Shown one piece after another: positions 44,943 through 53,248 of a stretch of DNA of 64,000 nucleotides. The notes under the pieces are model-generated. The model was not told where the DNA came from and made no database searches. It was given only the letters and a program-made list of their open reading frames with translations. Position 1 is the stretch's first letter. Each line of letters begins with the position of its first letter. The translations under genes and the position numbers were made by a program. The DNA is from Verrucomicrobiales bacterium (lineage in GTDB: Bacteria; Verrucomicrobiota; Verrucomicrobiia; Verrucomicrobiales; DEV007), in contig JAEUHI010000085.1 in the NCBI GenBank assembly GCA_016795385.1, forward strand, positions 124,001 to 188,000. The letters are read 5' to 3'.

Positions 44943-45183
44943 CGTGGGCGGTGGGGATTCAGCCATGGCTGGTTTTCAGATACGGCTTGAATCTCTAGCC
45001 ACAGGCGTCCTCGTCATGGCCTCCGATCGGGTCCTCGAAGTGAAAGAGGTTCTTCCCAGGGACGAATCCATATTGACGTTCGAGGAGCCCCACCATCTCC
45101 ATCGCATGCTTCGTCGCCCCGGCTTCCATGAACTGGTTGCGCGGAAAGCGACTTTCCGAAGGGGACTGCGACGTGTCTTGCAT
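44943..45183 (-). pseudogene. Remnant of an alpha/beta hydrolase (PF00756-type) C-terminus
   Basis: The frame reads GATKHAMEMVGLLERQYGF, then PGKNLFHFEDPIGGHDEDACG, a stop (TAG near 44995) and RFKPYLKTSHG. This matches the last 60 residues of esterase D-like enzymes, where the catalytic His lies in a G-x-H-[DN]-E-x-x-W segment; TGG appears to have become TAG. The rest of the gene is missing and the upstream end abuts the UDG-like gene's stop. Not related closely to the intact esterase at 10974. Confidence 0.5.
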
Positions 45184-46013
45184 TAGTGAGCAGGATCGAA
45201 ATTCTTGACCAACCCGTCTCGAATCCCAGCTTGGATCGCTGAGCAGATCGGCTCGTAGAAATCACGGACATGCGACTTCCCGGGGGCGGAAAAGTGCCAT
45301 CCGTCAATCAGGAGAGACGTCTTCGCTCCGGATCGAAGGACGTAGGTGTCGACCGGCCCACCGGACGAGCGACACTCCAACGCGCCAAAGCGCGGCAGGA
45401 ACTCACCGATATTCATCGTGATGACGACGTCCGGATCAAGAAGTTCGACCTCGCGCTTTATGAAATCTCCCGAACAATCTACCGAAAGCCGTATCAAGTT
45501 CCAGTCGGCTGAAAACTCGTCTGCGCTCTCGTTGCTGAACTTTGAAAGATTCATCGTTGCGAAACTGATGCCTTGGGCGGTTGCAAAGGTGTCGCCGATC
45601 CTTTCAGCCCATGGAACATCGTCCCACTTTTTGCATCCGTGTAGAACCCCGTGGGCGATATGGAGCATTCGCGCATGATAGAAGGCCGAGTTCAAATGCT
45701 TGGCGCCACCGGTAACTCCGATTTTTTTGTCTATTCGGTAGGCTGGTAGAATTTCATCGAGGTAGTCGCAGTTCGCCAGGCCGAGCGATTCCCGTCCGAC
45801 GTAGAGGATTTTCAGAGGCTGCTCGTAGAAATAGGGGTAAAACCCGTCCCAGACGAAACCTTCCGCGAGTGACTTCTTTTCGGGTGGTAGCGTATGGCGC
45901 ATCGCTTCCTGCCAGTCGTCGAACAATTCAAGGAGCTCGAGGCGCTTCCCCAGTTCGGCATCAGGGAACCCCTGAAGTTTCAAGTGGAAGTTTGGATCGT
46001 TCATGTCTCTCAT
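45183..46013 (-). CDS. UDG-superfamily-like protein coupled to the DUF2779 nuclease
   Basis: 276 aa, cytosolic. Two blocks resemble uracil-DNA glycosylase motifs: ILYVGRESLG early on (cf. the A motif GxxPG region) and IDGWHFSAPGKSHVRDFY near the C-terminus (the His-containing B motif position). The core also has FATMNLSKFSNES and DPDVVITMNIGEFL. The resemblance is to fold, not to a named family, and the UDG catalytic Asp is not obvious. It begins inside the preceding gene (ATGA overlap at 46010-46013), which shows translational coupling. The alternative start ATG is at 46004. Confidence 0.6.
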   Translation of the reverse strand: MRDMNDPNFHLKLQGFPDAELGKRLELLELFDDWQEAMRHTLPPEKKSLAEGFVWDGFYPYFYEQPLKILYVGRESLGLANCDYLDEILPAYRIDKKIGVTGGAKHLNSAFYHARMLHIAHGVLHGCKKWDDVPWAERIGDTFATAQGISFATMNLSKFSNESADEFSADWNLIRLSVDCSGDFIKREVELLDPDVVITMNIGEFLPRFGALECRSSGGPVDTYVLRSGAKTSLLIDGWHFSAPGKSHVRDFYEPICSAIQAGIRDGLVKNFDPAH

Positions 46014-47536
46014 ACAGTTTCGTTAGCTTCTACGCCTTGAGGGGTCAAGGCAGATTCTCTCCGGAACACCTGCCACAGCCTCACTAATGCCAGCGTATCC
46101 AGGTGACAATACGCCAGCAACTCCCGGCGGATCGCCTCGCGCCTTTCTGGTGTCGTTTCCGAAGCGACAGCCTCTTGAAATGCCTCCACCGCCATCTGAC
46201 CATCGGCGACGCCGACGAGCGTGTCATAGGAAAGATCGGGGCAGACGGCGTGAAGGACAGCCTTGAGGCTCCAGCTTCCGTGCTGGTTCGGGGCGTAGAA
46301 GTGGGCCTTGGCGACGGGAAGCAAGTCCACGATCCGATCGGCAATGGCGAGGAGTGGGGCGGAGAGGTCGGGAAAGCGCCCGGCCAGTTCGCGAATCACC
46401 CTTCGCTCGAAGCCCGCGTTGTAGACGAAGACGGGGCCTTCGATGCCACAAGTGTCGACGAGCGCCCTCGCGAGTGGTTCCGAAGGTTCAGCTCCCCCGA
46501 GTTCGAGAAAGGCGTCGTGATGGATTGTCCCATCCACCTCGACGCGGTGCAGGCTGAATTGGAACGGGATCTGTTGGTAGGGCCGCGTTCCCTTCCAGAC
46601 CGGCACCGGCATCATGACGGTTTCGAAATCGAGGAAGGAGGCCGGAAAGTCATAAGGTTTCAGCGCCGCAGAAGCCCCCGCCGCGTCGAACCAGGACACG
46701 CCCGAGATCGTGACATCGCGGACATGTCTTTGGAGGTCGGTTAGAAAAAGGTCGGGCACTTCGCGCAGATCGGTAACGCCCAGGGCCTCGACCGATTCCC
46801 TGCGGGCTCCGCTGAAGTTGGGGAGCGACGCGAGCGGATACTCCACGGCCGGTTCTTCACGCGAGCAATAGGCGGCGTAGGGACAGTTGAAGGGATCGCA
46901 ACACTGGGGGCCCATCGGAATCGCCGGCTCTTCGGTGGATTCGGCCATCTCTCTGGCTTCCTCGATCCACTCCTCCACCTCGTGCGATCGGGACTTCGCC
47001 TCACCCGTGAGATCGACCTCGTAAAAGAGCCCCCGATAATCCCCTTCCCCGCCGTAGACGAAGGTGTTGTCGAGGTGGGCGATCCCGGCCCAGGTGAGAG
47101 TCACGCCCATTTTATGCGCCAGATAGGCCTGAATGGCGAGATCGTCACGGTGGTAGTCCTTTACTCCCGTGGTGGACTTCACTTCGAGCATGCGCCAGCT
47201 CGGGCTCCCATACAAAACCGTCGGGAGCATCACGTCGACAAATGCCAGGGCTCCGCTGCCATGGAGGCCAGCTTCGAAGACCGGCCCATCTCCCTTCCTG
47301 AGCAAGAAGGCAGAACGGCGAAAGGCTTCATCGTAGCCCAATTCCGCAACTTCGACGAGGGCCCCCTTACCCTCCGGATCATAGACCCGTCGGGCGATCT
47401 CGCCGACTTCGTTCCCAATCCGGAAGACCGCCTCGGCACCGGAGTCGTCGCGCAGCTCGGGACGGTGGATTTCCAGCCAGAGCCGCTTCGGACACTGGCG
47501 GTAGGCGATGAGTTTGGACTTGGAGAGTGGGCGCAT
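46010..47536 (-). CDS. DUF2779 protein: Cas4-like PD-(D/E)XK nuclease plus RNase H-like domain
   Basis: 508 aa. The N-terminal half resembles Cas4/RecB-family nucleases: CPKRLWLE with C15, the nuclease core MLEVKSTTGVKDYHRDDLAIQAYLA (catalytic Glu and Lys about 117-119), and a Cys cluster QCCDPFNCPYAAYC around 210-223 that with C15 could hold a 4Fe-4S cluster. The C-terminal half (from about 300) carries FLDFETVMMPVP and HLDTLALV, an RNase H-like/DnaQ-type acidic set. DUF2779 proteins are nucleases found in defence contexts. It has an operator-like sequence 52 bp before its start and is coupled to the UDG-like gene. Confidence 0.8.
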   Translation of the reverse strand: MRPLSKSKLIAYRQCPKRLWLEIHRPELRDDSGAEAVFRIGNEVGEIARRVYDPEGKGALVEVAELGYDEAFRRSAFLLRKGDGPVFEAGLHGSGALAFVDVMLPTVLYGSPSWRMLEVKSTTGVKDYHRDDLAIQAYLAHKMGVTLTWAGIAHLDNTFVYGGEGDYRGLFYEVDLTGEAKSRSHEVEEWIEEAREMAESTEEPAIPMGPQCCDPFNCPYAAYCSREEPAVEYPLASLPNFSGARRESVEALGVTDLREVPDLFLTDLQRHVRDVTISGVSWFDAAGASAALKPYDFPASFLDFETVMMPVPVWKGTRPYQQIPFQFSLHRVEVDGTIHHDAFLELGGAEPSEPLARALVDTCGIEGPVFVYNAGFERRVIRELAGRFPDLSAPLLAIADRIVDLLPVAKAHFYAPNQHGSWSLKAVLHAVCPDLSYDTLVGVADGQMAVEAFQEAVASETTPERREAIRRELLAYCHLDTLALVRLWQVFRRESALTPQGVEANETV

Positions 47537-47587
47537 GGGGCAAGGGGAGAAATGAAGGGCTTCGTGTCTTCCACATTCTACTCGGTC

Positions 47588-47607
47588 TTGCGACAGAATA
47601 GGTCGCG
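47588..47607. promoter_or_regulatory. WYL-type operator copy 1, upstream of the DUF2779 gene
   Basis: TTGCGACAGAATAGGTCGCG holds the inverted repeat GCGAC-N7-GTCGC. It lies 52 bp before the DUF2779 start. The reverse complement of the site at 48844-48863 matches it at 19 of 20 bases. Confidence 0.7.
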
Positions 47608-47678
47608 TTCAATTCACCGCTGGATTCTCCGGCCTTTCTCCATGCGACAATCCATCGACGAAACACTCACGTTTTCCG

Positions 47679-48704
47679 CTACCCCGGGCAAGAGCGTCGG
47701 TCATCCCGATACGCCGCCCCCACCTCCTCTACGGTCGCCATGATCTCTCTCCGCAGTGCGGCAGGCTGGTTCACGACGATCTCAGCTCCCTGCGACAAGA
47801 TCCAAAACCGGAGCTGCCACGAGTCGAAGACAGTCGCGGAGAGACGGAGGCCGTCCTTTCCTTTCGCAATCCTCTGATCCTTGGACATCGGGGTTTCCTC
47901 GAGGATCCGGGAGAGGCTCTCCGAGACCCCCGCCTTCAGAGTGATAACACGCCCTTCTCCGAACTGCCCTCCGCCGCGTTCGAGAAAATCGTCCAAGGTG
48001 AAGCCCTCGGGTCGGCGAGCTGGAGTCTCCAAGGCCTCCGCCGAGGCGATGCGGTGCAACGCGTAGAGGAGCGGCTTCTCGCAGCGGAGGGAGCACGCGA
48101 CGAGGTAGGTGCGCACCCCTTGCTGCAGAAGCGCGAGCGGATGCAGATTGCGTTCCTTCGGCTCCGTCTCTCCTGCGGACAAATAGCTCACACGAAGTTG
48201 CCGCGAATGCAGCAGCGCCTCCTGCACTTCGCGGAGGATCGAAGGCAACACCGTCGGCGGCAAAAAGGTGAGGCCGGGTGGGACGTAGCGGACCCGCTCG
48301 CTCCATTCGGCCCGCTCGTTTCCCGCGAGGCTGGAGAGCTTTCGCCGCGCCTGTGCAAAGCGCCCTTCGAGTCCACGGACGAAGGATTCGGGCACGAGCG
48401 GGCGCAGCACCTCCTCGAGCAGCCCGAGGCTGAGCGCCTCGGCGAGGTCCATCCCCGGTATCTCGGGCTGCGCGCCCGGCTCCCAATACCAGCCGTAGGG
48501 TCTGGAAATCTCGTTGCAATAGATCGGGAAAACCCGGGCTAGTTCGGCCAAGTCGCGTTCTACCGTTCGCTTGGTTACACGATAGCCCTCCGCCTCCAGC
48601 GCCTCCATGAGATCCCGTGCCTTTTTCCCCGGTGGGCGCGAGGGAAGGAGGCGCAGAAGTTCCCATTGGCGGGCGAGAGTCGATTCTTTGTCGGCGCGCG
48701 GCAT
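47679..48704 (-). CDS. WYL-domain transcriptional regulator
   Basis: 341 aa. Residues about 10-60 form a DeoR-type winged helix (LLRLLPSRPPGKKARDLMEAL, then TKRTVERDLAEL). The WYL domain lies at about 145-230 (LRVSYLSAGETEPKERNLHPLALLQQGVRTYLVACSL), with the WCX C-terminal extension ending in WILSQGAEIVV. WYL proteins commonly sense nucleic acid ligands and control defence genes such as BREX, CBASS and others. The start ATG at 48704 precedes the HTH. Predicted to bind the sites at 48844 and 47588. Confidence 0.88.
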   Translation of the reverse strand: MPRADKESTLARQWELLRLLPSRPPGKKARDLMEALEAEGYRVTKRTVERDLAELARVFPIYCNEISRPYGWYWEPGAQPEIPGMDLAEALSLGLLEEVLRPLVPESFVRGLEGRFAQARRKLSSLAGNERAEWSERVRYVPPGLTFLPPTVLPSILREVQEALLHSRQLRVSYLSAGETEPKERNLHPLALLQQGVRTYLVACSLRCEKPLLYALHRIASAEALETPARRPEGFTLDDFLERGGGQFGEGRVITLKAGVSESLSRILEETPMSKDQRIAKGKDGLRLSATVFDSWQLRFWILSQGAEIVVNQPAALRREIMATVEEVGAAYRDDRRSCPG

Positions 48705-48843
48705 GGAGTCGGAACGGGTCGTCGGTTTCGGTGGATCGTGGATCGCGGGAGGGACTCCGCGACGCGAGAGCGCGAAGTGTCTTCCGGTCGAGCAATTAGC
48801 ACACGGGGGGGGGCGTTCCAGCAAACGCCCGCGTCGCGGCAAA

Positions 48844-48863
48844 CGCGACCTATTTTGTCGCAA
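48844..48863. promoter_or_regulatory. WYL-type operator copy 2, between the WYL gene and a divergent gene
   Basis: CGCGACCTATTTTGTCGCAA contains GCGAC-N7-GTCGC. It sits 140 bp before the WYL start and 62 bp before the plus-strand gene at 48926, so it could control both directions. The 222-bp gap also has a run of G and GCGTCGCGGC next to the site. Confidence 0.65.
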
Positions 48864-48925
48864 GGACGTGTATCTTCGAAGAGAAAAATCAACGATGTGA
48901 CATTTTTCGACGCAACCATGCCTCG

Positions 48926-49726
48926 ATGGAAGAACCCTCACCAAGCCTTCGCGAGATGGTTGAATCGGTCCGGCGTGAGCTGGATTTCTACTCCCGGAAG
49001 CGACGCTGCAGCCGATCTCTCCGCCGACCGCTCTCGAATCTGGCGTTCTGCTCCTGCTGGGTGATCGAACGGATCGACGAACTCGAACACCTCATCCTGC
49101 TGTGGAGGGATGTCGCCTTCCACCGGGGACCAGGGCATCAGGTCGCGACACGCTATCTCACGTTCGCTTTCAGCAACCTCTCTCGCGGGATTCATTCGCT
49201 CCTCGCCGTCGACAAGAGCGGAATCGACCCCAAGGAACTCCAAGCATTGGAGAATATCTCTCCCGAAACCGTCGCGGCGCTTCCTTCCGCTGCCAAGCAA
49301 ATCGCCGAAGAGGCTCTGGCCTTTCTGGTAACGCAATCGCAGAGTTCCACGCGGATCAGCGAACTCCGCTTTCTCTGGCTGGAAACTCTCCGCCATCTTG
49401 AAGCGTTCGCCGACGATGACCGCGTGCGCGAAGCTCGGGGCCGAGTCCTTCGCGAACTCAAGCACCGTCGCGAAAGCCCGAGGCTAACGCGAACCGGTGC
49501 TCTCAAGCTGCTCGAAACACTCTCTGAACTGGAACCCGATTCCAACCCTGATTCTTCGACGATCCGCCTTCTCCAATGGATTGTCGATCATCCGCTGAGC
49601 AGGGACATGTTGGAAAGAGCCTTGTGCCTCCAGGTCCAATACGGACTTGAGAACATGGATGACGCTGAATGTATTCTCGACTCGTGGTCCTTTTCGCTTC
49701 GTGAACGTGAATCGGAATGCGATTGA
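48926..49726 (+). CDS. Hypothetical alpha-helical protein divergent from the WYL regulator
   Basis: 266 aa, no signal peptide. It is rich in Leu, Glu, Arg and Ser, with long amphipathic helices (SWVIERIDELEHLILLWRD-like; ISELRFLWLETLRHLEAFADD; KLLETLSELEPDSN) and no motif I recognise. The N-terminus is Cys- and Arg-rich (RKRRCSRSLRRPLSNLAFCSC). The shared upstream region suggests control by the WYL regulator. Codon usage is consistent with a real gene. Role unknown. Confidence 0.55.
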   Translation: MEEPSPSLREMVESVRRELDFYSRKRRCSRSLRRPLSNLAFCSCWVIERIDELEHLILLWRDVAFHRGPGHQVATRYLTFAFSNLSRGIHSLLAVDKSGIDPKELQALENISPETVAALPSAAKQIAEEALAFLVTQSQSSTRISELRFLWLETLRHLEAFADDDRVREARGRVLRELKHRRESPRLTRTGALKLLETLSELEPDSNPDSSTIRLLQWIVDHPLSRDMLERALCLQVQYGLENMDDAECILDSWSFSLRERESECD

Positions 49727-50078
49727 AGGAGCGAAGTCCCCTGCGGCAGGCGGCCTCTCGTCGACGTTTGCTGAAGACGCCTCCGTTTCGGGGCAAACCA
49801 AGGAAATCGGTGATCCCCGGGACGGCGTTTTGGGATTGCTGAAGGAATTTCCTTTTCCTCCCCTTGGCTTTGAAGCTTCGCTCCAGCACGACGGGCAGGC
49901 TATCTCCCGATGGTCGGTTCTTCCCGCCGAAGGCCCGGAGTCGGCGGGGGTTTGGGGAGGAGGTGGGCGCGGGGGATGCGTGGTGGTCCGCAGAAGCCTG
50001 CGTCACGCCCGGAACAGTTCGTGGCAGAACACGGTTGCCGCTGCGGGCGAGTTGTCGAAAGGCTATCGCACAAGAATC
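49727..50078 (+). repeat. Gene-free stretch with a diverged copy of the dispersed repeat
   Basis: A weakened copy of the GC-rich family lies at about 49846-49980: GGAATTTCCTTTTCCTCCCC, an insertion of about 55 bp, then TTCCCGCCGAAGGCCCGGAG and a G-rich end. The remainder, to the GYF_2 gene stop at 50079, shows nothing recognisable. Confidence 0.55.
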
Positions 50079-50483
50079 CTAACTCATCATACGCCCGACA
50101 ACGGCCACGAAGAATCCAACGAGAAGCAAAAGCCCGCCATACACTCCGACGGGTGTGAATGCCATGATAACGCCGAGGATGCACATGAAGGACCCGATGG
50201 CTACAATGACTGCGCCACGAGACTTCGTTGTGACCTGTCCGCTATGCTGAACATGGTGCTTGTAAGTTGGAATGGGCTGGAGGGCAGCGGACGGTTGCGG
50301 GGAAGAGATTGGCTGAATTGCTAGGTCGAGTCCGAGCCCATCGATGGACTTCCACTCCGGCATGCCCTCCTGCCAATAGAGTGTGTCTGCGGTAAGTTGC
50401 CCCGAAGACCACATGGAGCGCAACTGTTCGAACGTATATGGGCCGCGTTCCTCGCCGTTCTTGATAATTCGATACGTATTCAT
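50079..50483 (-). CDS. GYF_2 (DUF4339) domain membrane protein
   Basis: 134 aa. The N-terminal GYF_2 domain is YRIIKNGEERGPYTFEQLRSMWSSGQLTADTLYWQEGMPEWK, with the G-P-Y, W and T-L-x-W landmarks. A Pro/Gln linker leads to two transmembrane helices (VIVAIGSFMCILGVIMAF and GLLLLVGFFVAVVG). GYF_2 proteins are common in planctomycetes and verrucomicrobia; the domain probably binds a proline-rich ligand. The composition is AT-richer than the housekeeping flanks. Confidence 0.85.
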   Translation of the reverse strand: MNTYRIIKNGEERGPYTFEQLRSMWSSGQLTADTLYWQEGMPEWKSIDGLGLDLAIQPISSPQPSAALQPIPTYKHHVQHSGQVTTKSRGAVIVAIGSFMCILGVIMAFTPVGVYGGLLLLVGFFVAVVGRMMS

Positions 50484-50564
50484 GGAGTGAGCATAGAAGC
50501 ACAGACCGAGGAAGACTCCCGCGGACGTGTCAAAAATGGGATGGTCGGATCCCGCATTAGTTAC

Positions 50565-51992
50565 TCATTGGGTTAGCCTCAGCAACGCTGCCGCTTTCGT
50601 TTTTATGCCAAGAAACTTCACCTCCCGGTCCGCCGGTAACCCCATCTTTTCCACAAGACCCACCGAAGCCGCCATTCCCTCGAGCCGTGACTGCACCAAC
50701 CTTGAATCAGCAGGCGCAACGCCAAGCTCAAGCAGACCTTGAACTTGTGCACCACCGTTCTCCCTCGACTTAGATAGGACCGTCGATTTCTCCGACGAAA
50801 CTTTCGTGCTACCGTCGTAGAAAAGCCGAAGTTTCGCGGGATCGAATCGCCTCTCCAAATCTTCAAAGTCCTTTTCCAAATTTGCCAAAATTCGATCAAC
50901 CGAGTTTACCTTTCTTTCTGAAATGAAAAAACTCAATTCTTGCTGCTTCGGATGATCGGGGAAGTTGATCTTGAAATTCTCGAACTCCTCGAAGGCTCGC
51001 GTGAAATCTGCCTCGGCTTGGGCTTGGATCAAACGGAAGCTCTCGTCACCCGCCAGGATATTCCTTTCAATGCCCAGTGGGTCTAGTGACAGGTCGGCTC
51101 TCACCATTCTAACAAGATCCGTATCTGTGCTCATCTGCTCGACCTTGCCGATAAACTGCCGCGTCTTTTCCCGTGCCCCCCAGTACATCTTTTTGTCCAC
51201 AAGCCCGCTCAACTCTGCTCTCAAAATCGCAATCGCTTTTTTTGCCTTTTCCGCCACCTCCTGCAGCCTTACAACATCTTGTTGTTTTTTCGCAACATCC
51301 AGATCATTGCCTACCTTTCGAATGTAGGTGTTCGATATTGCAGCCGCCGCCTCGATCTCGCCCGCCTCGACAAGCATGTCTAACAATTTCAGGGTCTGTG
51401 TCTTGAGGCCGGAGTTCGACTTGCCCGACAATTCGGCCGTTTTCTTCTTGTTCTCCTCGATCTTTGGCTTCAACGCCTCCAATTCTGCCAACGCTTCCTC
51501 CATTTTCTTCGCGCATTGCACGCATTCCAGATGATTGGGCGTACCTTCCTGTACGGGCCGCTTCCGGTTCAGCGTGAGTTGATTGATGCGAGCGTCTGCG
51601 TCCAAGTAGACCGCGTTGAGGTCCTGATAGCGCTTTGTGATCGCAGAACGCTCTTCTTCGAGTCGTTGTTTCTCTGCCGAATCTTGCGGATTTTCGAAAA
51701 CAAGTCCAGTCTCCGAGGCTCCGGCCAACCCCATCATCACGTTAACACCCAGTAGCTGATAAGCAGACGGCTTGAAGTCCCCGGTCAAAAAAGCCTTTCC
51801 CTTCTCCACAGCTATCGCCATGTCGTTCCTTTGGAACGCTCCTACTACCTGTTTCCAAGCCTCATCCGCCTTTTCGTTCGTAAGCTGGATCGTATTCCCC
51901 GAAGGCTGAAGCAACTCCTCCAACGAACCTTGACCGTGAGCAACGCCAGTGAAAACGACGCCCATCGCCAGCAAAGAACAAAGCTTCCTCAT
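50565..51992 (-). CDS. Secreted coiled-coil protein
   Basis: 475 aa, signal peptide MRKLCSLLAMGVVFTGVAHGQG. It has long helical stretches rich in Lys, Glu and Ala (KKMEEALAELEALKPKIEENKK; VARLQEVAEKAKKAIAILRAEL-like), suggesting a coiled coil or a helical repeat. A Cys pair, ECVQCAKKM, lies near residue 155. No family recognised. The ATG at 51992 precedes the signal. The base composition is visibly less GC-rich than the flanking genes, a hint of transfer. Same strand as the GYF_2 gene, 81 bp apart. Confidence 0.7.
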   Translation of the reverse strand: MRKLCSLLAMGVVFTGVAHGQGSLEELLQPSGNTIQLTNEKADEAWKQVVGAFQRNDMAIAVEKGKAFLTGDFKPSAYQLLGVNVMMGLAGASETGLVFENPQDSAEKQRLEEERSAITKRYQDLNAVYLDADARINQLTLNRKRPVQEGTPNHLECVQCAKKMEEALAELEALKPKIEENKKKTAELSGKSNSGLKTQTLKLLDMLVEAGEIEAAAAISNTYIRKVGNDLDVAKKQQDVVRLQEVAEKAKKAIAILRAELSGLVDKKMYWGAREKTRQFIGKVEQMSTDTDLVRMVRADLSLDPLGIERNILAGDESFRLIQAQAEADFTRAFEEFENFKINFPDHPKQQELSFFISERKVNSVDRILANLEKDFEDLERRFDPAKLRLFYDGSTKVSSEKSTVLSKSRENGGAQVQGLLELGVAPADSRLVQSRLEGMAASVGLVEKMGLPADREVKFLGIKTKAAALLRLTQ

Positions 51993-52564
51993 AATCTTTT
52001 TCGGGGTAAGTCTTCGATTACCCTCAATCTCACTGCATGCCAATAAAAATTTTCAATAGTGAATTTCAGCATCTCTGAAGATCACAATCTCCCCGGGCAG
52101 TTTGCCTGGCGGACTCACCTGCCGTTACTCTGTCGCGCACGGTCTCCAAGTGCGTCTACGGAGCCGCAATACTTATGCAAGTTGGTTTTGCCGGTCATCA
52201 GTGGGTACGCACTCCACCTCTGGAAGGTCGGCTGCCGCAGCGTAGCACTACCACGGCACCTTGGGCAGGGATGCAGCCACCCGCCACCACCAGGCCCGGC
52301 AGATCGCCGAGCGTGGGCCCATGCCGCTATATCTTGCCGACGTCCACCTCCACCGCGCCCGGCTCTTCCCCAAATCGTAACGCTCGCGACCAAGCCCGCA
52401 CCTGATCGTCCGCCACGTCCATGGCCGCCACCGCGGGGAACCGGCTGATACCGATGCAAGCGCCCCCTTCTCTTTCCGACTCTTCTCTCATAACTGATGA
52501 GTGCAATCACAGAACCCAATCCTACCGAATTCCATGCCCCGATCAAGCTCGGGAACTGCTAGGA
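51993..52564. other. Gene-free stretch, nothing recognised
   Basis: About 570 bp between the coiled-coil gene and the repeat cluster. I see no complete gene. A minus-strand frame near 52300-52480 reads like coding sequence in short pieces (AVAAMDVADDQVRAW) but is broken by stops. It may be a decayed gene. Confidence 0.4.
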
Positions 52565-52748
52565 ATTTCCTTTTTCATCCCCTCGGCTCCCTTCCCGCCG
52601 TAGGCCCGGGGTCGGTGGGGGTTCGGGGGGAGGTAGGGGGCGATTAGGGCCATCCGATTTCCTTTTTCATCCCCTCGGCTCCCTTCCCGCCGTAGGCCCG
52701 GGGTCGGTGGTGGTTCGGGGGGAGGTAGGGGGCGATTAGGGCCATCCG
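52565..52748 (+). repeat. Tandem 92-bp units of the GC-rich dispersed repeat
   Basis: Two units at 52565-52656 and 52657-52748, nearly identical. Both contain CCTTTTTCATCCCCTCGGCT, CCCTTCCCGCCGTAGGCCCG and GGAGGTAGGGGGCGATTAGG. The first part equals the 50-bp unit at 41947. No spacers, so not CRISPR. Confidence 0.8.
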
Positions 52749-52858
52749 GGCAAGAATCGCCTGAAGTCAGCCTCGGAGTCAACGTTTTTCAGGCTAAGCG
52801 TGACGGGGTCGCGGGCAATGGATCGAAAAATCGGACGATCAGGGCACAGCGTTTTGCT

Positions 52859-52889
52859 CCCGCTTGATTTCACTTTGGAATCAAGCGGG
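52859..52889. repeat. Hairpin with 11-bp stem
   Basis: CCCGCTTGATT (52859-52869), 9-nt loop, AATCAAGCGGG (52879-52889), perfectly paired. It lies 30 bp past the stop of the small minus-strand frame at 52919 and could terminate it, though no T-run follows. Confidence 0.6.
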
Positions 52890-52918
52890 TCCTTTCGGAT
52901 CGTCGCGCGGGAGGTGCC

Positions 52919-53248
52919 TCAGTTTACCCTGGCGACCGCCCACCCCTCCACGAGGAACGAATCGGGCGCGTCCAGAAAAAGGTGGCGGCCATCGCCAAGG
53001 TCCAGTTCGGGCGCAGCCCAGGCAGAGTCGGCCTCCGTCCACCGATCCGGTCCGAACTCCTCGAAGGCGTCCCGCCAGATCGCGTGAGGCGGGACTTCAA
53101 TCGGTTCCATCGTGTCGATGTCGAAAGGCGGGTCTGGTGGTGGTGGCAAGGCCGCAATCGCTTGATGTCGCTTGCGCTCCACCCTTCGGGCCGCCATTCG
53201 GCGGTCTATGTCCGCTTCACTCCCATTCCCACAGTCCATGCCATTCAC
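52919..53248 (-). CDS. Possible hypothetical gene, perhaps decayed
   Basis: A 109-aa frame with protein-like composition: ERKRHQAIAALPPPPDPP, then IEVPPHAIWRDAFEEFGPDRW and GDGRHLFLDAPDSFLVEG. The start is GTG. The same frame continues upstream as GKGFGGWRKIADEIAEG beyond one TGA at 53258-53260, which lies in an inverted ACCTGTCCC-like element. So the gene may once have been longer. No family recognised; a spurious frame is possible. Confidence 0.35.
   Translation of the reverse strand: MNGMDCGNGSEADIDRRMAARRVERKRHQAIAALPPPPDPPFDIDTMEPIEVPPHAIWRDAFEEFGPDRWTEADSAWAAPELDLGDGRHLFLDAPDSFLVEGWAVARVN

Noticed and set aside
52565-52748. Possible CRISPR array
   Set aside because: Two 92-bp copies in direct tandem with no spacers of uniform length, and no cas genes besides a Cas4-like DUF2779 protein.
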